Shown one piece after another: positions 24,301 through 33,649 of a stretch of DNA of 64,000 bases. The stretch's first letter is position 1; each line of letters starts with the position of its first letter. This DNA comes from an uncultured Bacteroidales bacterium (GTDB lineage: Bacteria; Bacteroidota; Bacteroidia; Bacteroidales; Muribaculaceae). The notes beneath the pieces are model-generated. The model was not told the DNA's origin. It did not search any database and saw only the letters and a list, made by a program, of their open reading frames with translations. The DNA lies in contig CALZTY010000007.1 in assembly GCA_945829225.1 (NCBI GenBank), forward strand, positions 1 through 64,000, written 5' to 3'. A program made the position numbers and the translations under genes.

Positions 24301-24348
24301 CAAAAAATCGGTCAACCATGAAACAAAAAATCTGCCATAATGTACATT

Positions 24349-24388
24349 AAAAAACAACAAAAGGGCCTGCGAGGAGCAGACCCTTTAT
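24349..24388 (-). terminator. Terminator of the OmpA gene
   Basis: On the minus strand AAAGGGTCTGC / GCAGGCCCTTT forms a stem with a short loop, followed by TTGTTGTTTTTT. Confidence 0.8.
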
Positions 24389-24410
24389 GTTGGATATCTT
24401 TGAAGTGGAA

Positions 24411-25613
24411 TTATTCAGCTTCTTCGATGGTCACAGCGCGGTCGAGAGCAACGTAAGCGTCGCTGCCGAGGTCGCAGAGGCTACCATTGTTGATGGTGGC
24501 GGTGAGTTGTGATTCGGGCACGCCGAGCTTCACGAGGCGGTTGTAAACGCCGTTAACACGGTTGTGACGGAGGGTTTCGTTGTACTCGGGGGTACCGGTG
24601 TAGTTATCAGCCCAGCCGGTGAGGACATACTTGGTGTCGGGGTTAGCCTTCATAACGCTGGCGATAGCCTCGAGGACGTTGTTGTCTTCCTTGGTCAAGC
24701 GATAAACGTTGATGGGGTAGTAGATAGTAGCGAGGGCGCTCTTCTCTTCAACGGTCTCAACAACAACGGGACGGTTCATACACTCGCGGAGTGAGTTCTC
24801 GAGTTCGTCGATACGAGCATCGGCGGTAGAGAGGCGAGCAACGACAGCGTCGCAGTTCTTTTCGGGAGGACAAACGGGAACGATGGGGTGGTTCCAAGCC
24901 TTGTTGTTGATAGCCCAGGTGAGGCCGAGGTAAGCCTGCACGTCGAGGTAAGTGCGGTTGCCCATCTCATAGATGTCGTCGGTGGTGCCGTCATAGGCGG
25001 TAGCACGCAAGTCGAGAGAGATGGCAAAGTCCTTGGTTACGTTGAACGAGTTGATGAAACCGGCACGCCATGAGAGAACGCCGTCGGCAGCATCCCAGCT
25101 ACGGTCGCCATTGGCTGCAACCTGACGGTTGAAAGTCATATAAGCGCCACCACCGGCATAGAAGGTGAAGTTGTATACACGACCGGGCTTGTAGCCGCAG
25201 AACAAGTTGGTGAAGTTCACCATCAAGTCGAGAGCGGGACCTACAGCGAGTTGGCTGGTCTTGTAGTAGTTGTCGGTGCAGTGTTCGTCGGGCAAGAAGC
25301 CGGCAGCGTCCACAGTACCCATGCCCTTGAGCCAGAGCAGGTCAGCGCCCAAGCGAGCACCGAATACGGGGGTGAACCACTTGCCTACATATACAGCGGC
25401 ATTAGGTGAGAAGCGGTCGCTGAGTTGGCGAGCCACGTCGTGACGAGAAAAGTTGACATTGACACCGCCTTGTACTGTTACGAACCAGTTATCTTTAACC
25501 GAGTTCAACAGATGACCCTGGCTGGCATCTTCAACGTACTGAGTTTCCTGAGCAGTCATTGCCGGTGCGGCAAGAAGAGCGCAGGCGGCTGCAAGTAGAG
25601 TAATCTTCTTCAT
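24411..25613 (-). CDS. OmpA-family outer-membrane protein
   Basis: A 400-aa protein with a signal peptide (MKKITLLAAACALLAAPAMTA). An 8-strand-like beta barrel spans about residues 40-245 (FVTVQGGVNVNF, VYVGKWFTPVFGARLG, LDVQAYLGLTWAIN), then a short coiled-coil linker and the OmpA_C peptidoglycan-binding domain near 290-400 (YVLTGWADNYTGTPEYNETL, HNRVNGVYNRLVKLGV). It anchors the outer membrane to peptidoglycan and is probably abundant. It is monocistronic, with its own promoter (25688) and terminator (24349). Confidence 0.93.
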   Translation of the reverse strand: MKKITLLAAACALLAAPAMTAQETQYVEDASQGHLLNSVKDNWFVTVQGGVNVNFSRHDVARQLSDRFSPNAAVYVGKWFTPVFGARLGADLLWLKGMGTVDAAGFLPDEHCTDNYYKTSQLAVGPALDLMVNFTNLFCGYKPGRVYNFTFYAGGGAYMTFNRQVAANGDRSWDAADGVLSWRAGFINSFNVTKDFAISLDLRATAYDGTTDDIYEMGNRTYLDVQAYLGLTWAINNKAWNHPIVPVCPPEKNCDAVVARLSTADARIDELENSLRECMNRPVVVETVEEKSALATIYYPINVYRLTKEDNNVLEAIASVMKANPDTKYVLTGWADNYTGTPEYNETLRHNRVNGVYNRLVKLGVPESQLTATINNGSLCDLGSDAYVALDRAVTIEEAE

Positions 25614-25687
25614 AGGAAAATTAGTTTGTTTATGGTTGAGTTATTAAATTATTTTTGTCTCTTTACGAGTGTACATATTTTCGGGCG

Positions 25688-25695
25688 CTAAGTTA
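25688..25695 (-). promoter_or_regulatory. -7 box TAACTTAG of the OmpA gene
   Basis: Minus-strand TAACTTAG, one mismatch to TAnnTTTG, 75 bases before the start codon; the long leader may be regulatory. Confidence 0.55.
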
Positions 25696-25800
25696 CGAAC
25701 AATTCTTGATATAAGAACTAAAAAATTCAAAAAAATGTTGGTCAAAAGTGCATTTTTTTGCTCAATGACCCAAATTTTTAACATTTAAGCCCTTATACGG

Positions 25801-27831
25801 TCAATTTTTCACCTGCGCGAGCACGTGTTCGAGGATATTTGCGGCGGTGAAGCCGAATTTTTGGTCGAGCACTTTGTAGGGAGCCGAGGCACCGAAGCGA
25901 CTGAGTCCATAAACTGCGCCATCAAAGCCGCGGATGGATTGAATGGTCGAGGGTAGCCCGGCTGTGAGACCGAAGTGGGGCACGCCGGCGGGAAGTACCT
26001 CGCGGCGATAAGCATCGGCTTGCTCGTTGAACAGCCCGATAGACGGCACGGATACCACTCGAGCGCTGACGCCTTGCTCGGCGAGGAGCCCGGCGACTTC
26101 GCATAGCAGAGATACTTCCGAGCCATTGGCTACCAATACCACATCGGCATGCTCCGGGGCGATGACTGCATATCCGCCGCGGCGGGCACCACAGGCATCG
26201 GCGGCGCGATTGCCGCTTGCCGAGGGCAGGTCGGGGATATCCTGGCGAGTGAGGATGAGAGCTGTGGGGGTGGCATCGTTGCGGATTGCCATATCCCAGC
26301 ACACAGTGGTCTCGGCGGCATCGGCAGGGCGGAGCACCAATACCGAGGGGCGACCCTCGAAGTTGTGCATTTGCTCCATCAGGCGTATCTGGGCTTCGTG
26401 CTCGATAGGCTCATGAGTGGGTCCATCCTCGCCCACGCGGAAGGAGTCGTGGGTCCACACATACTTGACGGGCAATTCCATCAGTGCAGCCATGCGCACT
26501 GCCGGCTTCATATAGTCGGAGAATACGAAGAATGTGCCGCAAGCACCGATGAGACCGCCGTGCAGGGAGATGCCATTCATGATGGCTGCCATGGTGAGCT
26601 CGCTGACGCCGGCATGGAGGAAGCCGCCGGCAAAGTCGTGGTGACCGAGGGCTCCTACCACCTTGAGGAAGGCATCAGTTTTGTCGCTATTTGCCAAGTC
26701 GGCAGACGAGACAATCATATTGGGCACGTTCTTTGCCAAGTATGAGAGCACATTAGCCGAGGCGGCACGGGTGGCGATACCGGGTTTGTGTTCTATTGTT
26801 GAGAGGTCTATCTCGGGTAAGTGTCCGCAAATCCAGTCGTTGAGTTGAGCATGCTTGTCGGGGTTCTCGGCAGCCCAAGCGGCATGTGCGGCGCGACGCT
26901 CGGCGACGATGCTACGCAACTGAGCGTTGCGCTCGTCGTATAAAGCCTTGACGTCGTCGAAGACGTGCCACGGTTCGTCGGGATTACCGCCGAGGTTGGC
27001 GATAGTGGCGGCAAAGTCGGCACCGCTCTTGCTCAGGGGCTGCCCGTGAGTCGAGCATTTGCCCTCGAAAGATGAGCCGTCGGCAGTGACGCAACCCTTG
27101 CCCATGGCGGTGCGACCGATGATGAGGGTGGGGCGCTCGCTCTCGGCGCGAGCGGCGGTGAGAGCGCTGTCGATGGCTTCGGGGTCGTTGCCGTTGATAT
27201 CGATTACGTTCCAGCCCCATGCACGATACTTGGCGGCATAGTCCTCGGTGTCGACGGCATCGACATCGGTGGATAGTTGCACACCGTTGCAGTCGTAGAA
27301 CATGATGAGGTTGGAGAGCCCCAGGTAGCCGGCGATGCGCCCGGCGCCCTGGGAGATTTCTTCTTGGATACCGCCGTCCGAGATGAACGCATAGGTCTTG
27401 TGGGCGATAGACTCGCCGAAGCGTTCAACCAAGAATCGCTCGGCAATGGCAGCGCCGACAGCCATCGCGTGTCCTTGACCGAGGGGTCCGCTGGTGTTCT
27501 CCACGCCACGGCGTTTGTCCACCTCGGGGTGACCGGGGGTAACGCTACCCCACTGGCGGAATTGTTGCAATTCGTCGAGGGTATATTTGCCGGTGAGGGC
27601 GAGTACGGCATAGAGCATGGGCGACATGTGTCCGGGGTCAAGGAAGAAGCGGTCGCGGGCAATCCATGTAGGATCGTCGGGGTCGGTGACGAGGTGACGC
27701 GAATAGAGAACGTTGACAAAGTCGGCGCCGCCCATCGCTCCACCGGGGTGTCCCGAGCGGGCTTTTTCGACCATAGAGGCTGCTAAGATGCGGATATTAT
27801 CCGCTGCGTGATTCATTAACCGGGTATCCAT
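25801..27831 (-). CDS. tkt: Transketolase
   Basis: A 676-aa thiamine-diphosphate enzyme of the non-oxidative pentose phosphate pathway. Motifs: ARSGHPGGAMGGAD, GPLGQGHAMAVG, the ThDP-binding region AFISDGGIQEEISQGAG, THDSFRVGEDGPTHEPIEH and a C-terminal domain ending HVLAQVKN. ATG 27831 (MDTRLMNHAADNIR) is chosen; the frame extends upstream into the transporter gene but that extension is not coding-like. It lies 28 bases after the MFS transporter and is probably co-transcribed with it. Confidence 0.97.
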   Translation of the reverse strand: MDTRLMNHAADNIRILAASMVEKARSGHPGGAMGGADFVNVLYSRHLVTDPDDPTWIARDRFFLDPGHMSPMLYAVLALTGKYTLDELQQFRQWGSVTPGHPEVDKRRGVENTSGPLGQGHAMAVGAAIAERFLVERFGESIAHKTYAFISDGGIQEEISQGAGRIAGYLGLSNLIMFYDCNGVQLSTDVDAVDTEDYAAKYRAWGWNVIDINGNDPEAIDSALTAARAESERPTLIIGRTAMGKGCVTADGSSFEGKCSTHGQPLSKSGADFAATIANLGGNPDEPWHVFDDVKALYDERNAQLRSIVAERRAAHAAWAAENPDKHAQLNDWICGHLPEIDLSTIEHKPGIATRAASANVLSYLAKNVPNMIVSSADLANSDKTDAFLKVVGALGHHDFAGGFLHAGVSELTMAAIMNGISLHGGLIGACGTFFVFSDYMKPAVRMAALMELPVKYVWTHDSFRVGEDGPTHEPIEHEAQIRLMEQMHNFEGRPSVLVLRPADAAETTVCWDMAIRNDATPTALILTRQDIPDLPSASGNRAADACGARRGGYAVIAPEHADVVLVANGSEVSLLCEVAGLLAEQGVSARVVSVPSIGLFNEQADAYRREVLPAGVPHFGLTAGLPSTIQSIRGFDGAVYGLSRFGASAPYKVLDQKFGFTAANILEHVLAQVKN

Positions 27832-27859
27832 ATATATAATAATGTGTTGAGTGTTCTTT

Positions 27860-29185
27860 TTAGGCTTTGCGAGGCTTGGAGAGCACCAGTGCGTAGAGAA
27901 GCAGGTAGGCAGTGAGCCCGGCGATGAGCCAGAAACTGCTGAGCACCGAAGTCTTGGCAATCAAGCCCTGGAGAGCGGGAAGGATGCCGCCGCCGCACAC
28001 CATAGCCATAAACAAGCCCGAGGCGATGGCAGTGTACTTGCCGAGACCCTCAACGGCGAGGTTGAAGATAGCGCCCCACATCACCGAGGTGCACAAGCCG
28101 CAGCATACAAAGAGGATGGCGCTGGTGGGCACGTTGAAGGTGCCAAAGGAGAGGGTCGAACTGTCGAAGCCGATGAATGGCAGATAGTCGTTGCCGATAT
28201 TGATACCAACCACGGTGAGGATGATTGCGCCCACCGAAGTGGCGATGAGCATGGCGCGCGATGAAACATTGCCACCGATGATACCGCCGCAGAGACGACC
28301 GATGAGCATAAACAGCCAATACATACCCACGATGGTGCCGGCAATGGTGGTGGCTACAACCTTGGGGTCGGTGCCGATACCGGGATTGTTGGCGCTGATG
28401 GCTTCGGCGCTACCGGTGAGGTACTGCAGGGTCCAGTTGGCGATACCAACTTCAATGCCTACGTAGCAGAAGATGGCTACCAAGCCCCACACCAGATGCG
28501 GATATTTCAGCGCGTCGGCAACGCGGGGTTGCTCGCCGGCTTTCTTCTTGCCCAAATCGGGCGACTCGGGGAGTTTGCTGAAGAATATTACGATGAATGC
28601 TACGGCAAAGATGCCCATAGCCATGTAGAATACGGGATTGGCTGAGGAGATTGTCGAGGCTGCGCCACCGATAAGACCGCAGACGATGACCGGCGCCAGT
28701 GTAGCGCCGAGGGAGTTGCAAGTGCCACCGAATTGTACCAATTGGTTGCCTTGTTTTTGGTCGCGACCTAGCGAGTTGAGCATGGGGTTAACCACAGTGT
28801 TGAGCATACACATCGAGAAGCCGGCAACGAAAGCGCCGATGAGGTAGATGATGACGGCTGTAGTTTGGTCAACAGGAAGCAACCCCGAGAGGTATGTGAT
28901 GAATACGCCGATGAAGCCCACGGTGACAGCCAACAGGGCGGTGAAGCGGTAGCCCTTGGCTTCCAAGAGTTTGCCGGCGGGATAACCCATAAAGGCATAG
29001 GCTATGAAGTTGGCGAGGGTGCCCAATTGCGACAATACGACGTTGCCGCCGGTCATCTCTTTGATGACCTCGCCTAAGGGATTTTGGTAGCCGGTTACAA
29101 AGGCAATCATGAAGAAGAGTGCAAACATAATCGCAATCGGCAATGTGTAGTTGCGCTTGGCAACTGTTTTCTGGTCTTGTGACAT
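27860..29185 (-). CDS. MFS sugar transporter, FucP/GluP-like
   Basis: A 441-aa inner-membrane protein with about 12 hydrophobic spans. It matches the FHS (fucose/glucose/galactose:H+ symporter) family: FFMIAFVTGYQNPLGEVIKE, FMGYPAGKLLEAKGYR and NQLVQFGGTCNSLGATLAP are family hallmarks. The substrate is probably glucose or galactose; N-acetylglucosamine is also possible given a GH20 gene nearby. It is the first gene of a leftward unit with transketolase. Confidence 0.92.
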   Translation of the reverse strand: MSQDQKTVAKRNYTLPIAIMFALFFMIAFVTGYQNPLGEVIKEMTGGNVVLSQLGTLANFIAYAFMGYPAGKLLEAKGYRFTALLAVTVGFIGVFITYLSGLLPVDQTTAVIIYLIGAFVAGFSMCMLNTVVNPMLNSLGRDQKQGNQLVQFGGTCNSLGATLAPVIVCGLIGGAASTISSANPVFYMAMGIFAVAFIVIFFSKLPESPDLGKKKAGEQPRVADALKYPHLVWGLVAIFCYVGIEVGIANWTLQYLTGSAEAISANNPGIGTDPKVVATTIAGTIVGMYWLFMLIGRLCGGIIGGNVSSRAMLIATSVGAIILTVVGINIGNDYLPFIGFDSSTLSFGTFNVPTSAILFVCCGLCTSVMWGAIFNLAVEGLGKYTAIASGLFMAMVCGGGILPALQGLIAKTSVLSSFWLIAGLTAYLLLYALVLSKPRKA

Positions 29186-29239
29186 TACTGGTTATGGTTT
29201 TATGGTTATAGTTATAAGGAGTTTTGTAGATTGTTAGTG

Positions 29240-29247
29240 CAAAGGTA
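29240..29247 (-). promoter_or_regulatory. -7 box TACCTTTG of the MFS transporter gene
   Basis: Minus strand TACCTTTG 54 bases before the ATG. Confidence 0.7.
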
Positions 29248-29274
29248 AGATTATTTTTTTACAAAATAAAATAA

Positions 29275-29312
29275 AAGTTATGGATTAACGTTAAAGCGCT
29301 AATCCATAACTT
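29275..29312 (-). terminator. Terminator of the two-domain secreted protein gene
   Basis: Perfect 13-bp inverted repeat AAGTTATGGATTA / TAATCCATAACTT with a 12-base loop, followed leftward by TTATTTTATTTTG. Confidence 0.85.
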
Positions 29313-29335
29313 ATTAAGCGTGTTATATGATTGCG

Positions 29336-30520
29336 TTAAATATCGTTGTTGCTCTGTTTCTCGCGTGTATTGAGGTCGCAATTGACGGTATCCTCATACG
29401 AGATTTGTACCTGCATATACTTCGATACCTTGAGCATCACATTGCCGTTCTCGGCATCGTAGAATGCCGAGTAGTGGCACTTATCTGCCTTGATGCCTTC
29501 CACTTCCTTGCCGTCGCCCTCTTCATAGGGGTCTGAGAAGAAGTCGTAACTACTGGTGAGTGTATATTTGTTATTGGTATCAAACTTTGACTTGTACTCC
29601 AAATACTCAGCCTTGATGGCACGCCAAGTCGATTGCTCGGGCAGATATACGGTGACTTTCCACACTTGCTTGGTTTGAGGAGTGCCGAAAACATAAATCT
29701 CGCAATCCTTGCCGGTGAACTGACCGCGCATGCTGATACTGTTGCTGCCCTCGTTGACACGGACGATGGTGCAACCCTTTTGGTTTACCAATTGCTGAGC
29801 GAAGTCGTTGATAGTGCCGCGCATAGGTATATTCAAGAATGTCATTGCGGGGCTTGTGCTGGGAGCCGGAGTGGGAGCGGGAGTGGGAGCGGGAGTGACT
29901 GTGCCGCCTGTGCCACCCGTGCCGCCGGTTCCACCGATAGCGCCCGAGCCACCACCGTTTTCACTGTCGTCAAAGGGGTAATTGGCTACATCATAGAAAG
30001 ATAATTCTACCTGCATATAGCGCGATATTTGTATCTTCAACAAGCCACCATTGAAAGTGAAGTAGGTGTAATAGTCGACTTTGCCCTCTTTCACAGCCTC
30101 GACTTCGTTGCCTCCACCCTCGCGATAGGGAGATGAGAAGGTCGCTTTATCCTCATCAAAGGTGTATGTGCTATTGGTGCGGTAGTCATTCACAATGCGC
30201 TTGTATTGGTTGAGAATGCCGCGCCAGGTCGATTGCTCGGGCAGATATACATCTATATGATAGGTTTGCTTGGTATTGTCATTGTCAAATACATAGAACT
30301 CGCAATTGTTGTAGTTCATAAATTTGCCGCTGAGGGTGTATACGCCTCGGCTGTCGTCTTTTTCGACTATTGTCAGCCCTTTCTGCGACACTAATTTGTT
30401 GCAGAACTGCGAGAGCCTTCCATTGATGGGTATGCCCAAGAAAGTGGCATGCTCTTGGGCTTTCATCGTTGGTGATGCAAGCGCCAAGATGGTGAGGATT
30501 AGTGAGATAACCTTTTTCAT
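29336..30520 (-). CDS. Secreted protein with two copies of an unknown domain
   Basis: A 394-aa protein with a signal peptide (MKKVISLILTILALASPTMKA). Two homologous domains of about 165 residues, residues 24-185 and 225-385, each begin ATFLGIPINGRLSQFCNKL or MTFLNIPMRGTINDFAQQL. Each contains EFYVFDNDNTKQ or EIYVFGTPQTKQ, VYLPEQSTWR and RYMQVELS or KYMQVQIS. They are joined by a low-complexity linker, GGTGG repeats and PTPAPTPAP repeats. Function unknown; probably periplasmic or surface-exposed. It originated by internal duplication. Confidence 0.88.
   Translation of the reverse strand: MKKVISLILTILALASPTMKAQEHATFLGIPINGRLSQFCNKLVSQKGLTIVEKDDSRGVYTLSGKFMNYNNCEFYVFDNDNTKQTYHIDVYLPEQSTWRGILNQYKRIVNDYRTNSTYTFDEDKATFSSPYREGGGNEVEAVKEGKVDYYTYFTFNGGLLKIQISRYMQVELSFYDVANYPFDDSENGGGSGAIGGTGGTGGTGGTVTPAPTPAPTPAPSTSPAMTFLNIPMRGTINDFAQQLVNQKGCTIVRVNEGSNSISMRGQFTGKDCEIYVFGTPQTKQVWKVTVYLPEQSTWRAIKAEYLEYKSKFDTNNKYTLTSSYDFFSDPYEEGDGKEVEGIKADKCHYSAFYDAENGNVMLKVSKYMQVQISYEDTVNCDLNTREKQSNNDI
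29861..29897. repeat. GGGAGC/GGGAGT hexanucleotide repeat in the linker
   Basis: Short in-frame repeat encoding the PTPAPTPAP linker of the 29336 gene; prone to length change without loss of frame. Confidence 0.6.
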
Positions 30521-30541
30521 AATTAAATTATTATTGGTTTT

Positions 30542-32746
30542 TTATTTAATATACAATATTGATGTCACAGAGTGGCGCCCATGGTCCACAGCGATGGCTC
30601 GCACGTGGCTGATGCCCGAGGCATCAATGGGACATGTGTAGATTGGCGAGTCGGCTGTGGGCTCGCTGCCATCGGTGGTGTAGTGTATGTCGCAGCCGTT
30701 TTGGCTATTCATTGTTATCTTGTTGTCAATCACTGCGATGCCGGGTTGCTCGATGTGGTAGTTGTAGCCTTGTGACAGCCAATATGGCATTTCGCGCTTT
30801 ACCACGACGCTGTTGAAGGCTGCATCGCTGTAGGTGGGTGCGCTGTTCCAGGCGCGTTCGGCAAGCCCTAACATCTTGGGAAGCAGGAAGGACTCGAGCA
30901 TCTCGCCCGAGCGGATGGTCTCGGCAAACAGGTGCCCCGAGATGCCTATGACGTTGGCATATGCGGCGCTGTCTACGCGGCACAACTCCTCGGGATAGCC
31001 GTGCAGAGCATCGTATTGGTCGACATATCCGCCCCACGACAAGCCACGCTCGTAGGGGTGGGGCGTGTAGCACATATCCATATAGAAGTGGTCGACATTG
31101 CTCAGCACGGTGGGGTAGCCCGCCTCGGCACACTGTGCCGGCACAGAGCCTTCGCGCCCGAGGGTGCTCCAGCAGTTCACGCTGTATATCGCCGGGCGCA
31201 CCTTATTACTATATGTGTCGTCGTGTCCTACGGCGATTTCTTGCCATCCCGATACCTTGATGCCCAAGGCGCTCAGGCTGTCGACCACCTCGGTGACGAA
31301 TTTTAGATGAAGTAGTCGCTCGTCGGTGATGCCATGCTCTTGCATATATTGCCGGGCGATGGGGCTACCGCGCCATGCTCCCATTGCGACCTCGTCGCCG
31401 CCGATGTGTAGGGCGACAAGTTCGGTGCCCGCCTCGCGGTACATATCCTGCAACTCGCGTGCAACGACGGTCATCAGTCGTGCCGGACCGGGTAGCACGG
31501 GATTCATCACATTGTCGTGGAACGCCTGTGCCGAGGTGTATATCGAGGTGTCTTGAGGGTCAATAAGTCGGTAAGTGTCATCGCCGGTGAGGCGGTAGCG
31601 ACGCTCCATCGCCTTGATTGCGGCGCGGGCATGCCCCGGCGATTCAATCTCGGGAATAATGCAGATGCCGCGTTCGTGGGCATATGATACGATGGATACA
31701 AATTCGGCGCGTGTGTAGTAGCCGTTGGATGTGCCCTCGTGGCTGTCGGGGTCGCCGTTGCCGGTGAATAATTGCGCCATATACTCGTGCTCGTCGGTGG
31801 TGTAGCCACGGCGCGAGCCTACCGAGGTCAGCTCGGGCAACTCGCCGATTTCGATGCGCCACGCCTCGTCGTCGGCAATATGGAAGTGTAGCACATTGAG
31901 CCCGTAGCGAGCCATCAAGTCGATGATGCGCTTCATCTGTTCCTCGCTCTGGAAGTTGCGCGCCACGTCAATCATGATGCCGCGGTAGTCGAAGTCGGGG
32001 TAGTCCTCGATGTCAGCCGCCGGCACTGTGTCGCCGATGTTGATGCCCAATGTTGCCATGCGTTGGCGTGCCATAGGCATATTCTCGGCGCTCGCCTCGA
32101 CGACAATGTTCCCGTCGCTGATATGTGCTCGCCAGCCGTTTGCCGTTTGGCAACTCGGGCTTTCGATATAACTGATGGCTTTAATTACTTGAGCGCCTTC
32201 GGGTAGCAGGTCTACGCGCTTGAGCGAGGGTATGATGTCGTAGAATCCCGGCTCGGCAGGTGCCAGGCGCGCGTGACGGGCATATATTGAGTCGCCATAG
32301 GGCATTATATCTTTGCCGGCGGGTGTCACCCACTGCTCGCGTCGCTCGGTGATATTCTTGCGAACGAATGTCGCCGGTGACGCTACATTATTTATAATAG
32401 CGTGCACACCGTCGGGCGCGTAGCATATGTTGCACAGGTCGCCTCGGGTGACGATGTCTATTTCGATGGTGGCGCCGGGTGTCAGTCGCGCCGACGTCAG
32501 CCGGTAGTAGCCCGGGATAATCTCGGTGAGGGTGTCAGCCTCGTTCATCACACTCATGCGACGCGCAAACTGGTTGAAGGCTATGCCATCGATGGCTGTG
32601 TCGCTGTGGATGCTGAAACGCTGAACATATACATTGTTATTATCAATAACACTATTGCCGAGAGTCGACCACGTCACTGTGGTTGTGGCTCCGGCGCTTA
32701 AGGCAATCGCTGAGACTGCCGCTATTGTTGTTTTGCGTATATTCAT
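30542..32746 (-). CDS. GH20 beta-N-acetylhexosaminidase
   Basis: A 734-aa exported enzyme (signal peptide about residues 1-19) releasing terminal GlcNAc/GalNAc from glycans. A GH20b-like N-terminal domain is followed by the catalytic TIM barrel from about residue 250 (YRGIMIDVARNFQ, HFHIADDEAWRIEI). The catalytic Asp-Glu pair lies in ALHIGGDEVAMGAW near residue 451. A C-terminal CHB_HEX_C-like domain (HYTTDGSEPTADSPIY) follows. This fits a mucin- or host-glycan-using gut bacterium. The promoter is TAACTTTG at 32778-32785. Confidence 0.95.
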   Translation of the reverse strand: MNIRKTTIAAVSAIALSAGATTTVTWSTLGNSVIDNNNVYVQRFSIHSDTAIDGIAFNQFARRMSVMNEADTLTEIIPGYYRLTSARLTPGATIEIDIVTRGDLCNICYAPDGVHAIINNVASPATFVRKNITERREQWVTPAGKDIMPYGDSIYARHARLAPAEPGFYDIIPSLKRVDLLPEGAQVIKAISYIESPSCQTANGWRAHISDGNIVVEASAENMPMARQRMATLGINIGDTVPAADIEDYPDFDYRGIMIDVARNFQSEEQMKRIIDLMARYGLNVLHFHIADDEAWRIEIGELPELTSVGSRRGYTTDEHEYMAQLFTGNGDPDSHEGTSNGYYTRAEFVSIVSYAHERGICIIPEIESPGHARAAIKAMERRYRLTGDDTYRLIDPQDTSIYTSAQAFHDNVMNPVLPGPARLMTVVARELQDMYREAGTELVALHIGGDEVAMGAWRGSPIARQYMQEHGITDERLLHLKFVTEVVDSLSALGIKVSGWQEIAVGHDDTYSNKVRPAIYSVNCWSTLGREGSVPAQCAEAGYPTVLSNVDHFYMDMCYTPHPYERGLSWGGYVDQYDALHGYPEELCRVDSAAYANVIGISGHLFAETIRSGEMLESFLLPKMLGLAERAWNSAPTYSDAAFNSVVVKREMPYWLSQGYNYHIEQPGIAVIDNKITMNSQNGCDIHYTTDGSEPTADSPIYTCPIDASGISHVRAIAVDHGRHSVTSILYIK

Positions 32747-32777
32747 GTCGTGCAGGTATAGATTGTTTAGTCGCTTA

Positions 32778-32785
32778 CAAAGTTA
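32778..32785 (-). promoter_or_regulatory. -7 box TAACTTTG of the GH20 gene
   Basis: Minus strand, 32 bases before the ATG. Confidence 0.7.
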
Positions 32786-32872
32786 ATAATTTTTTGTTAT
32801 AGCGAGCAAACTATTCCCGCCTTTTTTGACCAACCCCTCGCCTTTAATGACGAACCCCACTCAATTCTCACC

Positions 32873-33172
32873 TCACTGCACCAATGTCCCTGTCTTTACA
32901 ATATCTGCATACAATGGATTATTTGAGTCCTCTGTAAGTAATACCGGCTCTATGAGATTGCTTATTTTGCGCCTAATTCTCCATAACAATGGTGTGTCGT
33001 CGAAATAATTGTCACTCAATTTATCCACGACAACCGCAATGTCTATGTCACTATCAGCATTGTAATTGCCTTTGCTGTAGGAGCCATAAAGGTAAAGAGC
33101 CTTTATGGGAAGTTGTTTAGAAATAGCTTCCTTATATTGCCTTGCCAATGTTATAGCTTGCTCTTTATCCAT
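32873..33172 (-). CDS. MNT-type minimal nucleotidyltransferase (antitoxin of a HEPN/MNT pair)
   Basis: A 99-aa protein with the Pol-beta-like signature GSYSKGNYNADSDIDIAVV (GS...DxD) near residues 30-48. In HEPN/MNT modules the MNT protein neutralises the HEPN RNase toxin, in studied cases by adenylylating it. It overlaps the upstream HEPN gene by 22 bases. Its codon use is more AT-rich than the surrounding chromosome, suggesting acquisition. Confidence 0.9.
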   Translation of the reverse strand: MDKEQAITLARQYKEAISKQLPIKALYLYGSYSKGNYNADSDIDIAVVVDKLSDNYFDDTPLLWRIRRKISNLIEPVLLTEDSNNPLYADIVKTGTLVQ

Positions 33173-33537
33173 ATTCTTAACTCGTTAGTCTGTTTGAGTA
33201 ACTTTGTGCAATGTTCATCACTTAGGCTTTTTAAAAGACGCTCCTTGTAAGAAGGGTATCGAGCCTCAATATTTAAAGGTTCAAGTTCATCAATAAATTC
33301 CAATTGTTCTTCAGATAAGTGCTTATACAGCCCACATTTTTCTGCTAATCTGGACAAACTATGTATTTTTAAGGGCGGCTCTTCTGAAAACTTGCTCCAA
33401 TAAGCTTTTATGATTTTTTCTATTGTCTGGTGACACATAAAAGCTACATAAAGATGTCTTCTGGTTTCGAACATAGCTAACGCTGTCTCAAAATCGTAGT
33501 CAGACATTTCGATCCAATAATCTTCTTTCTTGCCCAT
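33151..33537 (-). CDS. HEPN-domain protein (probable RNase toxin of a HEPN/MNT pair)
   Basis: A 128-aa all-helical protein. The segment FMCHQTIEKIIKAYWSKF matches the HEPN core around the AaEKaLKA helix, with HSLSRLAEKCGL next. The canonical R-x4-6-H catalytic motif is not obvious at the usual C-terminal position; candidates are RYPSYKER and DEHCTKLL. It is the first gene of the pair with the overlapping MNT gene. It could instead be a non-catalytic substrate-binding HEPN. Confidence 0.85.
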   Translation of the reverse strand: MGKKEDYWIEMSDYDFETALAMFETRRHLYVAFMCHQTIEKIIKAYWSKFSEEPPLKIHSLSRLAEKCGLYKHLSEEQLEFIDELEPLNIEARYPSYKERLLKSLSDEHCTKLLKQTNELRIWIKSKL

Positions 33538-33614
33538 AACAATGCTTGTAGAGATTTCTTTTGCAAATGTAACTATTATTTTTGAAAGTGATTACATTGT
33601 TGAAAATATTTTTT

Positions 33615-33622
33615 TAACTTTG
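33615..33622 (+). promoter_or_regulatory. -7 box TAACTTTG of the 33650 gene
   Basis: Perfect consensus 28 bases before the ATG at 33650, excluding the longer in-frame start at 33530. Confidence 0.75.
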
Positions 33623-33649
33623 TGTTGCAATAACATAAATCGTTCTTCG

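Noticed and set aside
27832-27960. Longer transketolase starting inside the transporter gene
   Set aside because: The added 43 residues do not resemble transketolase and overlap the transporter coding region; ATG 27831 gives the family's normal N-terminus.
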